This document shows, in pieces, positions 37,642 through 44,849 of a stretch of 64,000 bases of DNA. The notes under the pieces are model-generated. The model did no database searches. It worked only from the letters and a program-made list of their open reading frames with translations, and was not told the origin of the DNA. Numbering within the stretch: position 1 is the first letter of the stretch; each line of letters starts with the position of its first letter. The stretch comes from Candidatus Siliceabacter maunaloa. GTDB taxonomy: Bacteria > Actinomycetota > Thermoleophilia > Solirubrobacterales > Solirubrobacteraceae. The stretch spans positions 1-64,000 of the forward strand of contig JANDLV010000008.1 of assembly GCA_024330185.1 (NCBI GenBank), given 5' to 3'. A program made the position numbers and the translations under genes.

Positions 37642-39092
37642 GAACGTCCCACGGCTTCCGCGACGCATCCGTCTGGCCAAGGCCGCTGGTCCGCCGGTCG
37701 CGGGCAGTCACAGACGCAGCGGAAACCGTTTTCGAAATGACGGTCAGTCAACAGGTCACGTCCCCGGAAGGCCACGGAGGTCAGCTCGGGGAGCGAACTC
37801 CACGTGCCACCACGGATCACCGGATAGGAGCGCCAGTCATAAACAACGTCTAAAGCGTCCCTCTTGCCGACGTCTGGTTCGAGGGCGTTGCGCGAGAAGA
37901 AACTAGAAGCTGTCCATTCCCACGCATTGCCCGCCATGCCGCAGACCCCGAAAGGGCTCACGTTGCCCGCATCGTCAACTGGCACCGTCAGCGTCGCGCT
38001 GAGATCTTCGTTTAGCTCCAGAAGACGGGACCGCCACGCGGTTATGCTGCTTGGACTGCCCCCGAGCACGTCGGAGTGGCACCGCACCTGAGACGGATCG
38101 AAGGCATCGCCCCATGGGAAGACACGATCGTCGTCGCCCTGGGCGGCGCGCTGCCATTCACCCTCCGTGGGAAGCCTCTTGCCAGACCAGGCGGCAAACG
38201 CGTAGGCCTCGAACCAGTCCACCCCTGTGGCTGGGTGGCGGGTCTGAAATCGGAGGTCCAAAAGCGTGTTTCTGACATGAAGCTTGCCCGGTGGTTCGCT
38301 GGGATGGCACAACGCGTGACTCCGCGCCGCTTCCGTAGCCGCAAACTCGTCGTACTCAGCCACAGTCACTTGGTGAGCATCAATCCAGAATCCCGCGACA
38401 GCCGTGGACCAAGGTTCCTGCACATCCGACCAATCGAAGACGCGGGACAGTGCAGCAAGCCCCGGCGGAACCGCGAAGCGCACCTTTCCTTCAGGAATGA
38501 ACAACATCCCCGAGTCATCATGCTGAGGATGCGCGACAGACGGCGGTGGGGGTGATGGCTCGACAAAGCTTGTGGGGAACTCGTGGGTGCCATCGAAGAG
38601 TCGGGATTCGATGTCGCCGAGGACCTCGGTGTCGTCGGTCCCCACGATTCGGACGATGGCGTTCAAGACCATCGCGTGGCCTATGCCGACTGGCTTCCCG
38701 GCTTGAGTCCTCAACCGGTCGCTCGCACTGCCCACGAGCAGCAACAGGTCACGAAGCGCGCCCTGAACGCGGAGGTCGCCAGCGAGACGGATCGCTTCAA
38801 ACGCGACGAAATCCTCGGGATCGTGGGTGAGCCACGTGACTGCGGCTGACACCTCGTCCTCGTTGACCTCGACAAATTGGCTGAGTCTCCCCAGTACCGT
38901 GCGGCGAACCCAGGGGTCAGGGTGCATGGCGGCGACGCCGCAAAGCTCTCCCACCTCTCCCGATGTCGGCCTGCTCGCTGTGATGAGTCGTTGTAGTTCA
39001 TCCAGCCGGTGCCGGTGGGTCTCCGTATCGGAAGGTTGAAGATCTGCAGGAGCCGGGAAATCGTCTAGAAAGGAAGTGATGCGCGTGATCAA
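37638..39092 (-). CDS. HEAT-repeat/SUMF1-domain fusion protein
   Basis: A 484-aa two-part protein. Residues about 35-165 look like HEAT repeats (HPDPWVRRTVLGRLSQF, DPEDFVAFEAIRLAGDLRV). Residues about 195-465 form a SUMF1 (formylglycine-generating/EgtB-type) domain: GFWIDAHQVTVAEYDEF, HPATGVDWFEAYAFAAWSGK, RLPTEGEWQRAAQGDD, FGVCGMAGNAWEWTAS and the final VIRGGTWSSLPELTSVAFRG, GFRCVC. The two catalytic cysteines of true FGE should sit in the RGGSxxCxxxxC segment, but that segment here has W-S-S-L-P-E-L-T. Sulfatase activation is therefore unlikely. Only the TTG at 39092 gives full length, since an in-frame TGA lies just upstream. Confidence 0.86.
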   Translation of the reverse strand: MITRITSFLDDFPAPADLQPSDTETHRHRLDELQRLITASRPTSGEVGELCGVAAMHPDPWVRRTVLGRLSQFVEVNEDEVSAAVTWLTHDPEDFVAFEAIRLAGDLRVQGALRDLLLLVGSASDRLRTQAGKPVGIGHAMVLNAIVRIVGTDDTEVLGDIESRLFDGTHEFPTSFVEPSPPPPSVAHPQHDDSGMLFIPEGKVRFAVPPGLAALSRVFDWSDVQEPWSTAVAGFWIDAHQVTVAEYDEFAATEAARSHALCHPSEPPGKLHVRNTLLDLRFQTRHPATGVDWFEAYAFAAWSGKRLPTEGEWQRAAQGDDDRVFPWGDAFDPSQVRCHSDVLGGSPSSITAWRSRLLELNEDLSATLTVPVDDAGNVSPFGVCGMAGNAWEWTASSFFSRNALEPDVGKRDALDVVYDWRSYPVIRGGTWSSLPELTSVAFRGRDLLTDRHFENGFRCVCDCPRPADQRPWPDGCVAEAVGRS

Positions 39093-39330
39093 ATCAACCA
39101 GCTTTCTACTGCAGAATCACGGGAACGGCTCGATCATCGCGATTGCCGCTTCCCATCGCTATTTCCGCTTCCAGATGCCCTCGGGTTCGGCACGTTATGA
39201 CAGCGAGACAAAGCGCTGCCATAAACGGCTTCGGAGACGCGCGTTAAGTCGGCGGCGCAAGGACGCAATGCCGAAGCTCAAGGCCTCCCCACGCGCCCAT
39301 GCGCCCACCGAAACTAGCTCGCTCAACGTA
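39093..39330. other. Gap between the 26-codon gene and the HEAT-SUMF1 gene
   Basis: A 238-bp stretch inside the transcript predicted from 39455. A 43-codon minus-strand frame (39195-39326, TTG start) and several shorter ones exist but lack Shine-Dalgarno sites. No terminator with a T run is seen. It may hold regulatory RNA structure between the small gene and the enzymes. Confidence 0.4.
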
Positions 39331-39411
39331 CTACCACTTGGTGGCGGGCATGCGAAGAGCCGGGGTAATCCGCTCGTCCCTAGCCCGCTGCCACTGACGC
39401 GACCATGTCAC
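39331..39411 (-). CDS. 26-codon peptide gene, first gene of the island operon
   Basis: A small open frame in the operon direction with GTG at 39411 and TAG at 39331-39333. The peptide begins (M)TWSRQWQRARDER, continues ITPALRM and ends PATKW; it has three Trp, five Arg and no Cys. A perfect AGGAGGTGA lies at 39420-39428 with an 8-nt spacer to the GTG, and a sigma70-like promoter lies 50 bp upstream. Together these make translation very likely. It may be a precursor peptide for the downstream enzymes, with a C-terminal Lys-Trp as a possible site of modification. An alternative is a Trp-codon leader controlling the operon, as Trp codons stand at positions 3, 7 and 26. No family is recognised. 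Confidence 0.7.
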   Translation of the reverse strand: MTWSRQWQRARDERITPALRMPATKW

Positions 39412-39419
39412 GATTTAGC

Positions 39420-39428
39420 TCACCTCCT
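39420..39428 (-). promoter_or_regulatory. Perfect Shine-Dalgarno for the 26-codon gene
   Basis: Read on the minus strand the sequence is AGGAGGTGA, fully complementary to the 16S rRNA 3' end, with an 8-nt spacer (GCTAAATC) to the GTG at 39411. It is the strongest ribosome site I found in the window and fixes GTG, not the ATG at 39406, as the start; that ATG frame closes after eight codons. Confidence 0.8.
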
Positions 39429-39461
39429 CTCGTGCTTTGTCGTTGGCCAAGGGCAAACGCG

Positions 39462-39489
39462 ATCTTACCAACCTGGCACCTGGCGTCAA
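39462..39489 (-). promoter_or_regulatory. Predicted sigma70-like promoter of the island operon
   Basis: Minus strand: TTGACG at 39489-39484, a 16-nt spacer and TAAGAT at 39467-39462. Expected transcription start is near 39455, giving a short 5' leader of about 27 nt before the Shine-Dalgarno. The match to TTGACA is 5 of 6 and to TATAAT 4 of 6. It is the only such pair noticed upstream of the small gene. Confidence 0.55.
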
Positions 39490-39723
39490 GGCCGTGTCGG
39501 TGCCGGGCCCCTGCTCCACCGCCTCGGCGCTCATCCCACATGACCTCACACAGCGCATAGGCGTCGGTACTCTCGTCGAAGTTGACGCCCAGCGCTCGAA
39601 AGTCAGAATTCGGGTCAGACCGTGATTCCTGAGTAAGCCGTCTGCGGCGGGGGTTGTTGGTCTGTCCGGGCCGGTTGGCAGCGTGTGTCTCGTCGGGTTT
39701 GCAGGCGATCGAGGAGGCGCACC

Positions 39724-40635
39724 GTGTCAGTGAAGTCGGAGGCCAAGGTCAAGCGACGTGCGAAGCGCGGTCGGCCGGGGTCGGTTGGGTCGGGCGCCGC
39801 GCATCGAGGTCGTCGCCGACGACGAGACGCTCACGCCGTTGGCGGTTCGGCGGTGGTCGGTGAGTTGGCGCGCCGCTTGGAGCTCATACCGGCGCTGGAT
39901 CGCGCGATCGAGACCGCCGCCAGGGTCGGCGGTCTGGAGGCGGTCAAGCAGCGCGCCCGGGGCTGCTCGCCGGGTCAGCTGCTGGTCACGGTCGCGGAGT
40001 CGATGCTGTGTGGTGGGGACTCGATGCTCGACCTCGAGCGCCTGCGTGGCGACCAGGCGGGCGCCGAGCTGCGCGCGGTGGGCGAGGTGCCGGCAGCGTC
40101 GACGGCGTGCCAGCTCGCCCAGCGCTATCGGCCCACGCATCTGCGCGCGGCCGAAGCGGCGTTCGCGCGCTGTGCCAACGCGATGGACGCCCAGATCGGC
40201 CGCGCCCCGGATGGGCCGGTGACGCTGGACTTCGACTCCACCGGCGTGGAGGTCTATGGGCGCCAGAAGAAGGGCACCGGGGTCAACTATCAGGGCCAGC
40301 TGGCCTACCAGCCGCTGCTGTGCTCGTGGGCCCAACGCGGCCGGCTGCTGGCCAGCGAGTTCATCGCGCTGCTGTGCTGCTGCCTGATCGAGCGCCAGCT
40401 GCGCAACGCGATGAACCGCGAGCAGATCACGCAGCTCCCGCTCTACCCCGAAGACCGCGCCTGCACCGCGCCGACCGCAGTCCGCATCTTCGACCACCTC
40501 GCCCCGCTCCAACGCCACCACCTGATCCGTGACGGCCAAGCAGTGCAGACCTTCGAACCGCAGCTCACACCGCTACAAGCGCAGCTACTGGACCTGCTCG
40601 GCGTTCCCGTCAGCGCCTACACCAGCAACCCCTGA
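39724..40635 (+). mobile_element. Chimeric transposase: IS1380-type N-terminus, IS1634-like C-terminus
   Basis: One open frame joins parts of two unrelated DDE transposases. The first two thirds are IS1380-like: KSEAKVKRRAKRGRPG, GCSPGQLLVTVAESMLCGGD, DLERLRGDQAGAELRAVGEV and VTLDFDSTGVEVYGRQKKGT with the catalytic Asp region. From about residue 210 the sequence becomes the C-terminus of an IS1634/IS4-like enzyme: FIALLCCCLIERQLRNAMNR, PLYPEDRACTAPTAVRIFDH and LTPLQAQLLDLLGVPVSAY. The switch is at LLAS-EFIALL. Near the start a pair of compensating shifts hides the normal segment APRIEVVADDETLTPLA. The product lacks a complete catalytic core and is a deletion fusion. Confidence 0.7.
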
Positions 40636-40684
40636 CCCACCGTCGATCCGCGCTGACGTGGGGCCGGAGACGGCCCCCGAGAAG

Positions 40685-41040
40685 CGCGGAAAGGGAGACG
40701 CCAGATTGGGCAGTCCCGCTATGAGACCCCCGTGGCCGATCTTGCAGAAGGTGCGCCGCGCGATGGCCGCTTCCGAGCGAGAGCACCTGCCCGACCAGAT
40801 CGAGGTCGACGAGTGCTGGATTGGCGGCGTCGAACCGGGCCAGAACGGCCCTGAACCCGGCGGAAGACGCTCGTGGCCGCGGCCATCGAGGTCCGCGGGG
40901 GCGGCTCGGGACGCCTGCGCTTGGCGGCGGTGGCCGACGCCTCGGGCCCCACCCTGCAGACGTTCGCTACCAGACCGTTGCGCCGGGGGCCACCCGTGCA
41001 CACCGACGGGCTGGCGCAGCTATAACAAGATCGGGCGCAG
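40685..41040 (+). mobile_element. IS1595-family transposase fragment
   Basis: Pieces in two or three frames: LQKVRRAMAASEREHLPDQI and EVDECWIGGVEPGQ (the zinc-less DDE N-terminal part with the first catalytic Asp), then after a frameshift KTLVAAAIEVRGGGSGRLRL and AAVADASGPTLQTFA, then a third shift with TPTGWRSYNKIG. Both ends of the gene are missing and no inverted repeats were found. It is a remnant that shares the transposon-rich strip 39.7-41.0 kb with the chimeric element. Confidence 0.7.
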
Positions 41041-41050
41041 GAGCTATGGC

Positions 41051-41554
41051 CTACCCGCTCGTGGAGTAGGAGAAGAGCCGCTCGGGCCCTATCTCGAGTA
41101 AGGCGACCGCCCAGTCGGGCGGATCGTAATAGCGCTCGCGCCAGCGGCGCTCGAGGCAGCCTCGAACTGTGTCCAGTGCTTCATCCTCGTGGATTCGCAC
41201 CGGCCCCTCAACCGTGACTGCGGTATGGGTGCGCGTCTCGTCACCGCCGGCTGTCACGTCCTCCATGACGACAAGCGACGCCCACGGAAGCGCACGGACG
41301 TTCCGCAGCCGGGCGCCGCGAACGGTGGCGACCCAGAAGCCGCCGTCTTCCACGAGGAACCCGACCGGTGCTGCCAAGGGCCGGCCGTCGGACCGCCCGG
41401 TAGCGAGGACCGCGTAGCGAACGCGCTCGAGAAACGACTGGAGACCGACGGCATCGAGCGCGCTTTCCTCCGGCCATGTGGTGCGAGGAGGATGTGCGTT
41501 GGCATAGCTCCGCCGCTGTACTTCCGCCAGCGTCTCCGCGTCTTTCGTCCTCAT
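41051..41554 (-). CDS. Pyridoxamine 5'-phosphate oxidase-like split-barrel protein
   Basis: A 167-aa FMN-binding split-barrel protein (PNPOx/PPOX-like). Typical strands are RYAVLATGRSDGRPLAAPVG, GFLVEDGGFWVATVRGARLR, NVRALPWASLVVMEDV and VTVEGPVRIHEDEALDTVRG. Family members bind flavin or F420 and reduce varied substrates; which one cannot be told. It is the only apparently intact single gene in the right half of the island and has no operon partner: IS fragments flank it on both sides. Start ATG at 41554. Confidence 0.78.
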   Translation of the reverse strand: MRTKDAETLAEVQRRSYANAHPPRTTWPEESALDAVGLQSFLERVRYAVLATGRSDGRPLAAPVGFLVEDGGFWVATVRGARLRNVRALPWASLVVMEDVTAGGDETRTHTAVTVEGPVRIHEDEALDTVRGCLERRWRERYYDPPDWAVALLEIGPERLFSYSTSG

Positions 41555-41892
41555 CGACCACGCTCCCCTGTCGAGGCCGAGGGCGGACGTCGCGGTCCTG
41601 TAACTACCCGCCCCCTCTGAACCCCACTCGCCGGCAGCGTATCGCTTCGCGTTACAGGACGTCGATGTCGACTACTGGAGCAACGTCGGTGCGCCAGGTC
41701 TCGTGGATCGGCCACCTCCGCCAGGCGAAGATCTGCTCGGTTCGCTGCGGGAGCGGCCCCCGCCGGACCACCCCGGTCGCGACGGCCGCTCCCGTCCGGC
41801 GCCCTTCCTTGGGCCGCCCCCCGTCTTGCACTACGCCGACACCGCAAATGCCGTCTATCGGCGAGCCCGCCAAGCCAACGCGGAGATCGGCG
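41555..41892. other. Unassigned stretch before the ISAzo13 element
   Basis: No complete gene. On the plus strand a frame reads FALQDVDVDYWSNVGAPG and, near the right end, VLHYADTANAVYRRARQANA, the second part resembling a strand-helix unit of VOC (glyoxalase-like) proteins. It is open into the IS end at 41893. It may be the fragment of a gene cut by the insertion; the evidence is weak. Confidence 0.3.
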
Positions 41893-42419
41893 TAAGGGTT
41901 CGTGAATCATCAACTGCGTGGTTTGCGGTGGTTATGTAGAGGACTGCCAGCTCGGGCGGCGAATCCGGGGATCGTGAGCGAGGAGCCAGCGAGGCTGCGG
42001 GAGATCTCGGCGCGGCTGGCGCAGGCGAGGATCGGCGAGCGCTGGCGGCGTTTGGGCCGGAGTGCGACAAGCGGCGGCGGCGTTTGTGGGCGGCGGCGGA
42101 GGCGCGCTCGCACGGGCCGGGGGGCGTTGTGGCGATCGCGCGGGCGACGGGGATTGGCGAGGATACGGTACGTCGCGGGCTGGCTGAGCTTGAGAGCGAC
42201 GAACGCCCGCAAGCGGCCGCGTCAGGCGTGCTGGGGGCGGCCGGCGGCCGCTGACGCAGACCGATCCAACGATCGTGGCCGACCTGGAGCGGCTGGTGGA
42301 CCCGGCCACGCGCGGTGATCCCGAGTCGCTGTTGCGCTGGACGTCCAAGAGCCTGGCGCACCTTGCCGGTGAGGTGTGTCTGACTCAACGCGACAGATCG
42401 GGGAGTTGATTAGCCCGCA

Positions 42420-43445
42420 TCAGCGGGCCCCCGGCGGTTGGTGTTGGTCGCGCTGCTTGCGATGGTAGGCGATTCGGCGTCGGCGGGCGCGGTAGAGGCC
42501 GGCGCGGCGTGTTCGACGGATCTGGGGTCCGCGGCCTTGGTGTTCGTCGTCGGGGGTGACGTAGCCGATTCCGGCGTGTAGGCGCACGGTGTTGTACTCG
42601 ATGCGGACGATGGCCAGCTCGGCGCGCAGGACGGCGGGGTCGGCGATCGCTTCGAGGTGGGGCCAGTCGGCCTTGATGTGGCTGAACAGGCTCTCGATCC
42701 AGGCCTGGTCGGTCGGGGTGCCCGGTCGCCCGAAGTGCTGGGCGATCGCGCACATGGCCATGAACTCGCGCGTGGACCCCGAGGTCATCTGGGGCCCGTT
42801 GTCGCTGACGGCCAGCAGCAGCGGGCGGGCGGGATGGTCGAGGGTGGGGTCGGCCAGGGCGTCCTGACGGGCCTCGACGTGCTCGAGCAGCCCCTCGATC
42901 GCCAGCGCGTCGGTGAAGGCGACCTGGACCTGGGTGGTGGTCTCCTCGCCCGAGACGACCTCGCAGATCCACTTGCGCGTCACGAGGTCCATGACGGTGA
43001 TCACCGCGACGCGGGGGCAGGCGGTGAAGCGCGTCGTGTCATAGATCCAGATCGAGTTGGGCTCGTAGTCGGCCCAGTCGGGAAACGGGCGGCGCTGCGA
43101 TCGCCCGGCCCGCCGGGGCCGACGCAGAATGAGGCCGTGAGCAGCCAGAACGCGGCGGACCGTGGCCGGCGAGACCCACACCAGCCCTTGGTAGGAGCCG
43201 CGGTGAGCGAGCTTGCGATGCGAGCGGTCGATCTCGCCCCACGCCTCGAACAGCGCGATGATCGCGTCCTGCTCGCAGGCCAACAGGCCGTGCACCGCAT
43301 GCCCGCCGGGCCCAAGGTCGGCCAGGGTGCCGTCTGCGCGGCGCTGATGCCAGCGCCACGCCCTGGCCTCACCCAGCTCGAGGTAGGCGCAGGCGCGGCG
43401 GTGCCCCCAGCCCGCCGCTGTGGCCTCTTCGATGAGCTCCAGCAC
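42420..43445 (-). CDS. IS3-like OrfB integrase-core transposase
   Basis: A 341-aa DDE transposase. The HTH_21-like N-terminus (WGHRRACAYLELGEARAWRW) is followed by the rve core: YEPNSIWIYDTTRFTACPRV with the first Asp, VSDNGPQMTSGSTREFMAMC with the second, and GTPTDQAWIESLFSHIKADW with the Glu. In the family OrfB is made by -1 frameshifting from OrfA, and the frame is indeed open upstream of the ATG at 43445. Since orfA is broken, a functional fusion protein is doubtful although OrfB itself is intact. Confidence 0.82.
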   Translation of the reverse strand: MLELIEEATAAGWGHRRACAYLELGEARAWRWHQRRADGTLADLGPGGHAVHGLLACEQDAIIALFEAWGEIDRSHRKLAHRGSYQGLVWVSPATVRRVLAAHGLILRRPRRAGRSQRRPFPDWADYEPNSIWIYDTTRFTACPRVAVITVMDLVTRKWICEVVSGEETTTQVQVAFTDALAIEGLLEHVEARQDALADPTLDHPARPLLLAVSDNGPQMTSGSTREFMAMCAIAQHFGRPGTPTDQAWIESLFSHIKADWPHLEAIADPAVLRAELAIVRIEYNTVRLHAGIGYVTPDDEHQGRGPQIRRTRRAGLYRARRRRIAYHRKQRDQHQPPGAR

Positions 43446-43469
43446 GCCCGCCTTGGTGGCCGCGCGACG

Positions 43470-43820
43470 CGACGAGGGATGCGGCCACTCAGTCCCAACG
43501 CCCTTTTCCCTCCGCGAGCATCAACCGCACGCCCATCTCCTTGAGCGCCTCGGACAGCCGGGCGATCGGGCAGCTGCCAGCTCACGATCGACGCCGCCGG
43601 CCTTGACGCCGGGGCGCGACGAGGCCAGCGCCTCCAGCGCGCCCGCCTTGGCGACCTGGCGCAGCTTCATCACCGTCGAGCGATCGACGCCCGCGCGGTC
43701 GGCGGCCTCGCTGATCGTGGCCTCGCCACGCAGCAAGCCGATCCAGATCTCATACTTCTGCGACGGCGACAGAAACCGCTTGCGACGACGGCCCCCGCCC
43801 TGTGATCCTTGCTCGGTCAT
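43470..43820 (-). pseudogene. IS3-like OrfA with an internal frameshift
   Basis: The ATG at 43820 opens MTEQGSQGGGRRRKRFLSPS and a helix-turn-helix, EIWIGLLRGEATISEAADRA with VDRSTVMKLRQVAKAG. After ELAAAR the frame breaks: the original reading terminates soon, while one base away the expected continuation IARLSEALKEMGVRLMLAEG appears and ends G-K-G-R-W-D. A single-base change therefore separates the DNA-binding part from its leucine-rich tail. Confidence 0.7.
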
Positions 43821-43931
43821 CCAGCACTCCTCCTCGAAGAGCCGAAGACCCTGCCAGATGCGGGCTAATCAACTCCCCTATCTGTCGCATTGAGTTGAGT
43901 CAGACGCAAACCACCCGGGGCGCTGGGCGAG

Positions 43932-44779
43932 ATGGGCCATCAGGTGTCTGATCACACCGTCGGCAAGCTGCTGCGCGGACTGGGCTACCGGCTGCAGGCC
44001 AACCGCAAGACGCGCGAGGGCAGCGATCATCCCGACCGCGACCGGCAGTTCGAGCACATCGACCAGACCGCCCGGACGGCGATCGCCGCGGGCCAGCCGG
44101 TGATCAGCGTCGACACCAAAAAGAAGGAGCTCGTCGGCACCTACAAGGCGATCGGGCGCGAGTACGAGCCCGGCGGCAGGCCGGTCGAGGTCAACACGCA
44201 CGACTTCCCCGACAAGAAGCTCGGCAAGGCCGTGCCCTACGGGATCTACGACCTTGCCGGCAACGAGGCGTTCGTGTCGGTCGGGATCAGCGCCGACACC
44301 GCCCAGTTCTCGGTCGCCAGCATCCGCGCCTGGTGGCAGCACCTCGGCCGCGAGCGCTACCCCGACGCCACTCAGCTGACGATCACCGCCGACTGCGGCG
44401 GCTCCAACGGCAACCGCACACGCCTGTTCAAGGTCGAGCTGCAGCAGCTGGCCGACGACACGGGCCTATAGATCGAGGTCTGCCACTTCCCGCCCGGCAC
44501 CAGCAAGTGGAACCAGATCGAACACCGCCTGTTCTCGCACATCGGCCAGAACTGGCGCGGACGGCCGCTGACCAGCTACGAGGTGATCGTCGACCTGATC
44601 GCGGCGACCACGACCACGACCGGCCTGAAGGTCTACGCCCGCCTCGACGAACACGAATACCCAAGAAGATCACCGCCACCGACCAACAGCTCACCGACGT
44701 CAAGATCGCCCGCCGCGACTGGCACCCCGAATGGAACTACCTCATCACGCCCCACCAGCACAACGGACCCGACCCTTGA
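43932..44779 (+). pseudogene. ISAzo13 transposase, C-terminal part with stop and frameshift
   Basis: Continues the interrupted transposase: LQANRKTREGSDHPDRDRQF, QPVISVDTKKKELVGTYKAI (first catalytic Asp), NTHDFPDKKLGKAVPYGIYD and TQLTITADCGGSNGNRTRLF (second Asp). A TAG at 44469-44471 stops it. Reading on gives IEVCHFPPGTSKWNQIEHRL, containing the usual catalytic Glu region, and after another shift at about 44655 KKITATDQQLTDVKIARRDW and the end at 44779. Nonfunctional. Confidence 0.8.
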
Positions 44780-44849
44780 CCACTTCGCCACAAACCGCAG
44801 TTGATGATTCCCGAACCCTAACCCCTAGCCGACGACCTTCGGAAGGCGA

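Larger units (their letters stand above)
42375..43908 (-). mobile_element. IS3-like element nested in the ISAzo13 transposase
   Basis: An insertion with inverted ends of about 46-51 bp: TGTGTCTGACTCAAC at 42375 and TGCGTCTGACTCAAC read from 43908, both running on to GGGGAGTTGATTAGCCCGCAT. The right copy has five extra bases (TCAAT or equivalent). It carries a helix-turn-helix OrfA and a DDE OrfB on the minus strand, as in the IS3 family. It separates HLAGEV from the GHQVSD part of the ISAzo13 transposase, so it arrived later. No clear target duplication was identified. Confidence 0.8.
41896..44818 (+). mobile_element. ISAzo13-family element with terminal repeats, interrupted by a second IS
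   Basis: The ends are inverted repeats matching in 22 of 23 positions: GGGTTCGTGAATCATCA at 41896 and GGGTTCGGGAATCATCA read from 44818 on the minus strand. TAA flanks both ends (41893-41895 and 44819-44821), a probable 3-bp target duplication. The transposase reads on the plus strand: RRRRLWAAAEARSHGPGGVV, TGIGEDTVRRGLAELESDER, then TQTDPTIVADLERLVDPATR and LLRWTSKSLAHLAGEV, after which the second IS interrupts it. It resumes at GHQVSDHTVGKLLRGLGYRL. Frameshifts and a TAG make it inactive. Confidence 0.85.

Noticed and set aside
39195-39326. 43-codon minus-strand frame upstream of the HEAT-SUMF1 gene
   Set aside because: Starts with TTG or GTG without a Shine-Dalgarno; the 26-codon frame beside it has a far better ribosome site and promoter.
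39076-39543. 155-aa plus-strand open frame over the operon promoter
   Set aside because: Runs antisense through the promoter and the well-supported small gene, with no ribosome site and no protein-like domain.
41636-41892. Intact VOC-family gene
   Set aside because: Only a short strand-helix-like match at the right end, no start and no full domain; kept as an unassigned stretch.
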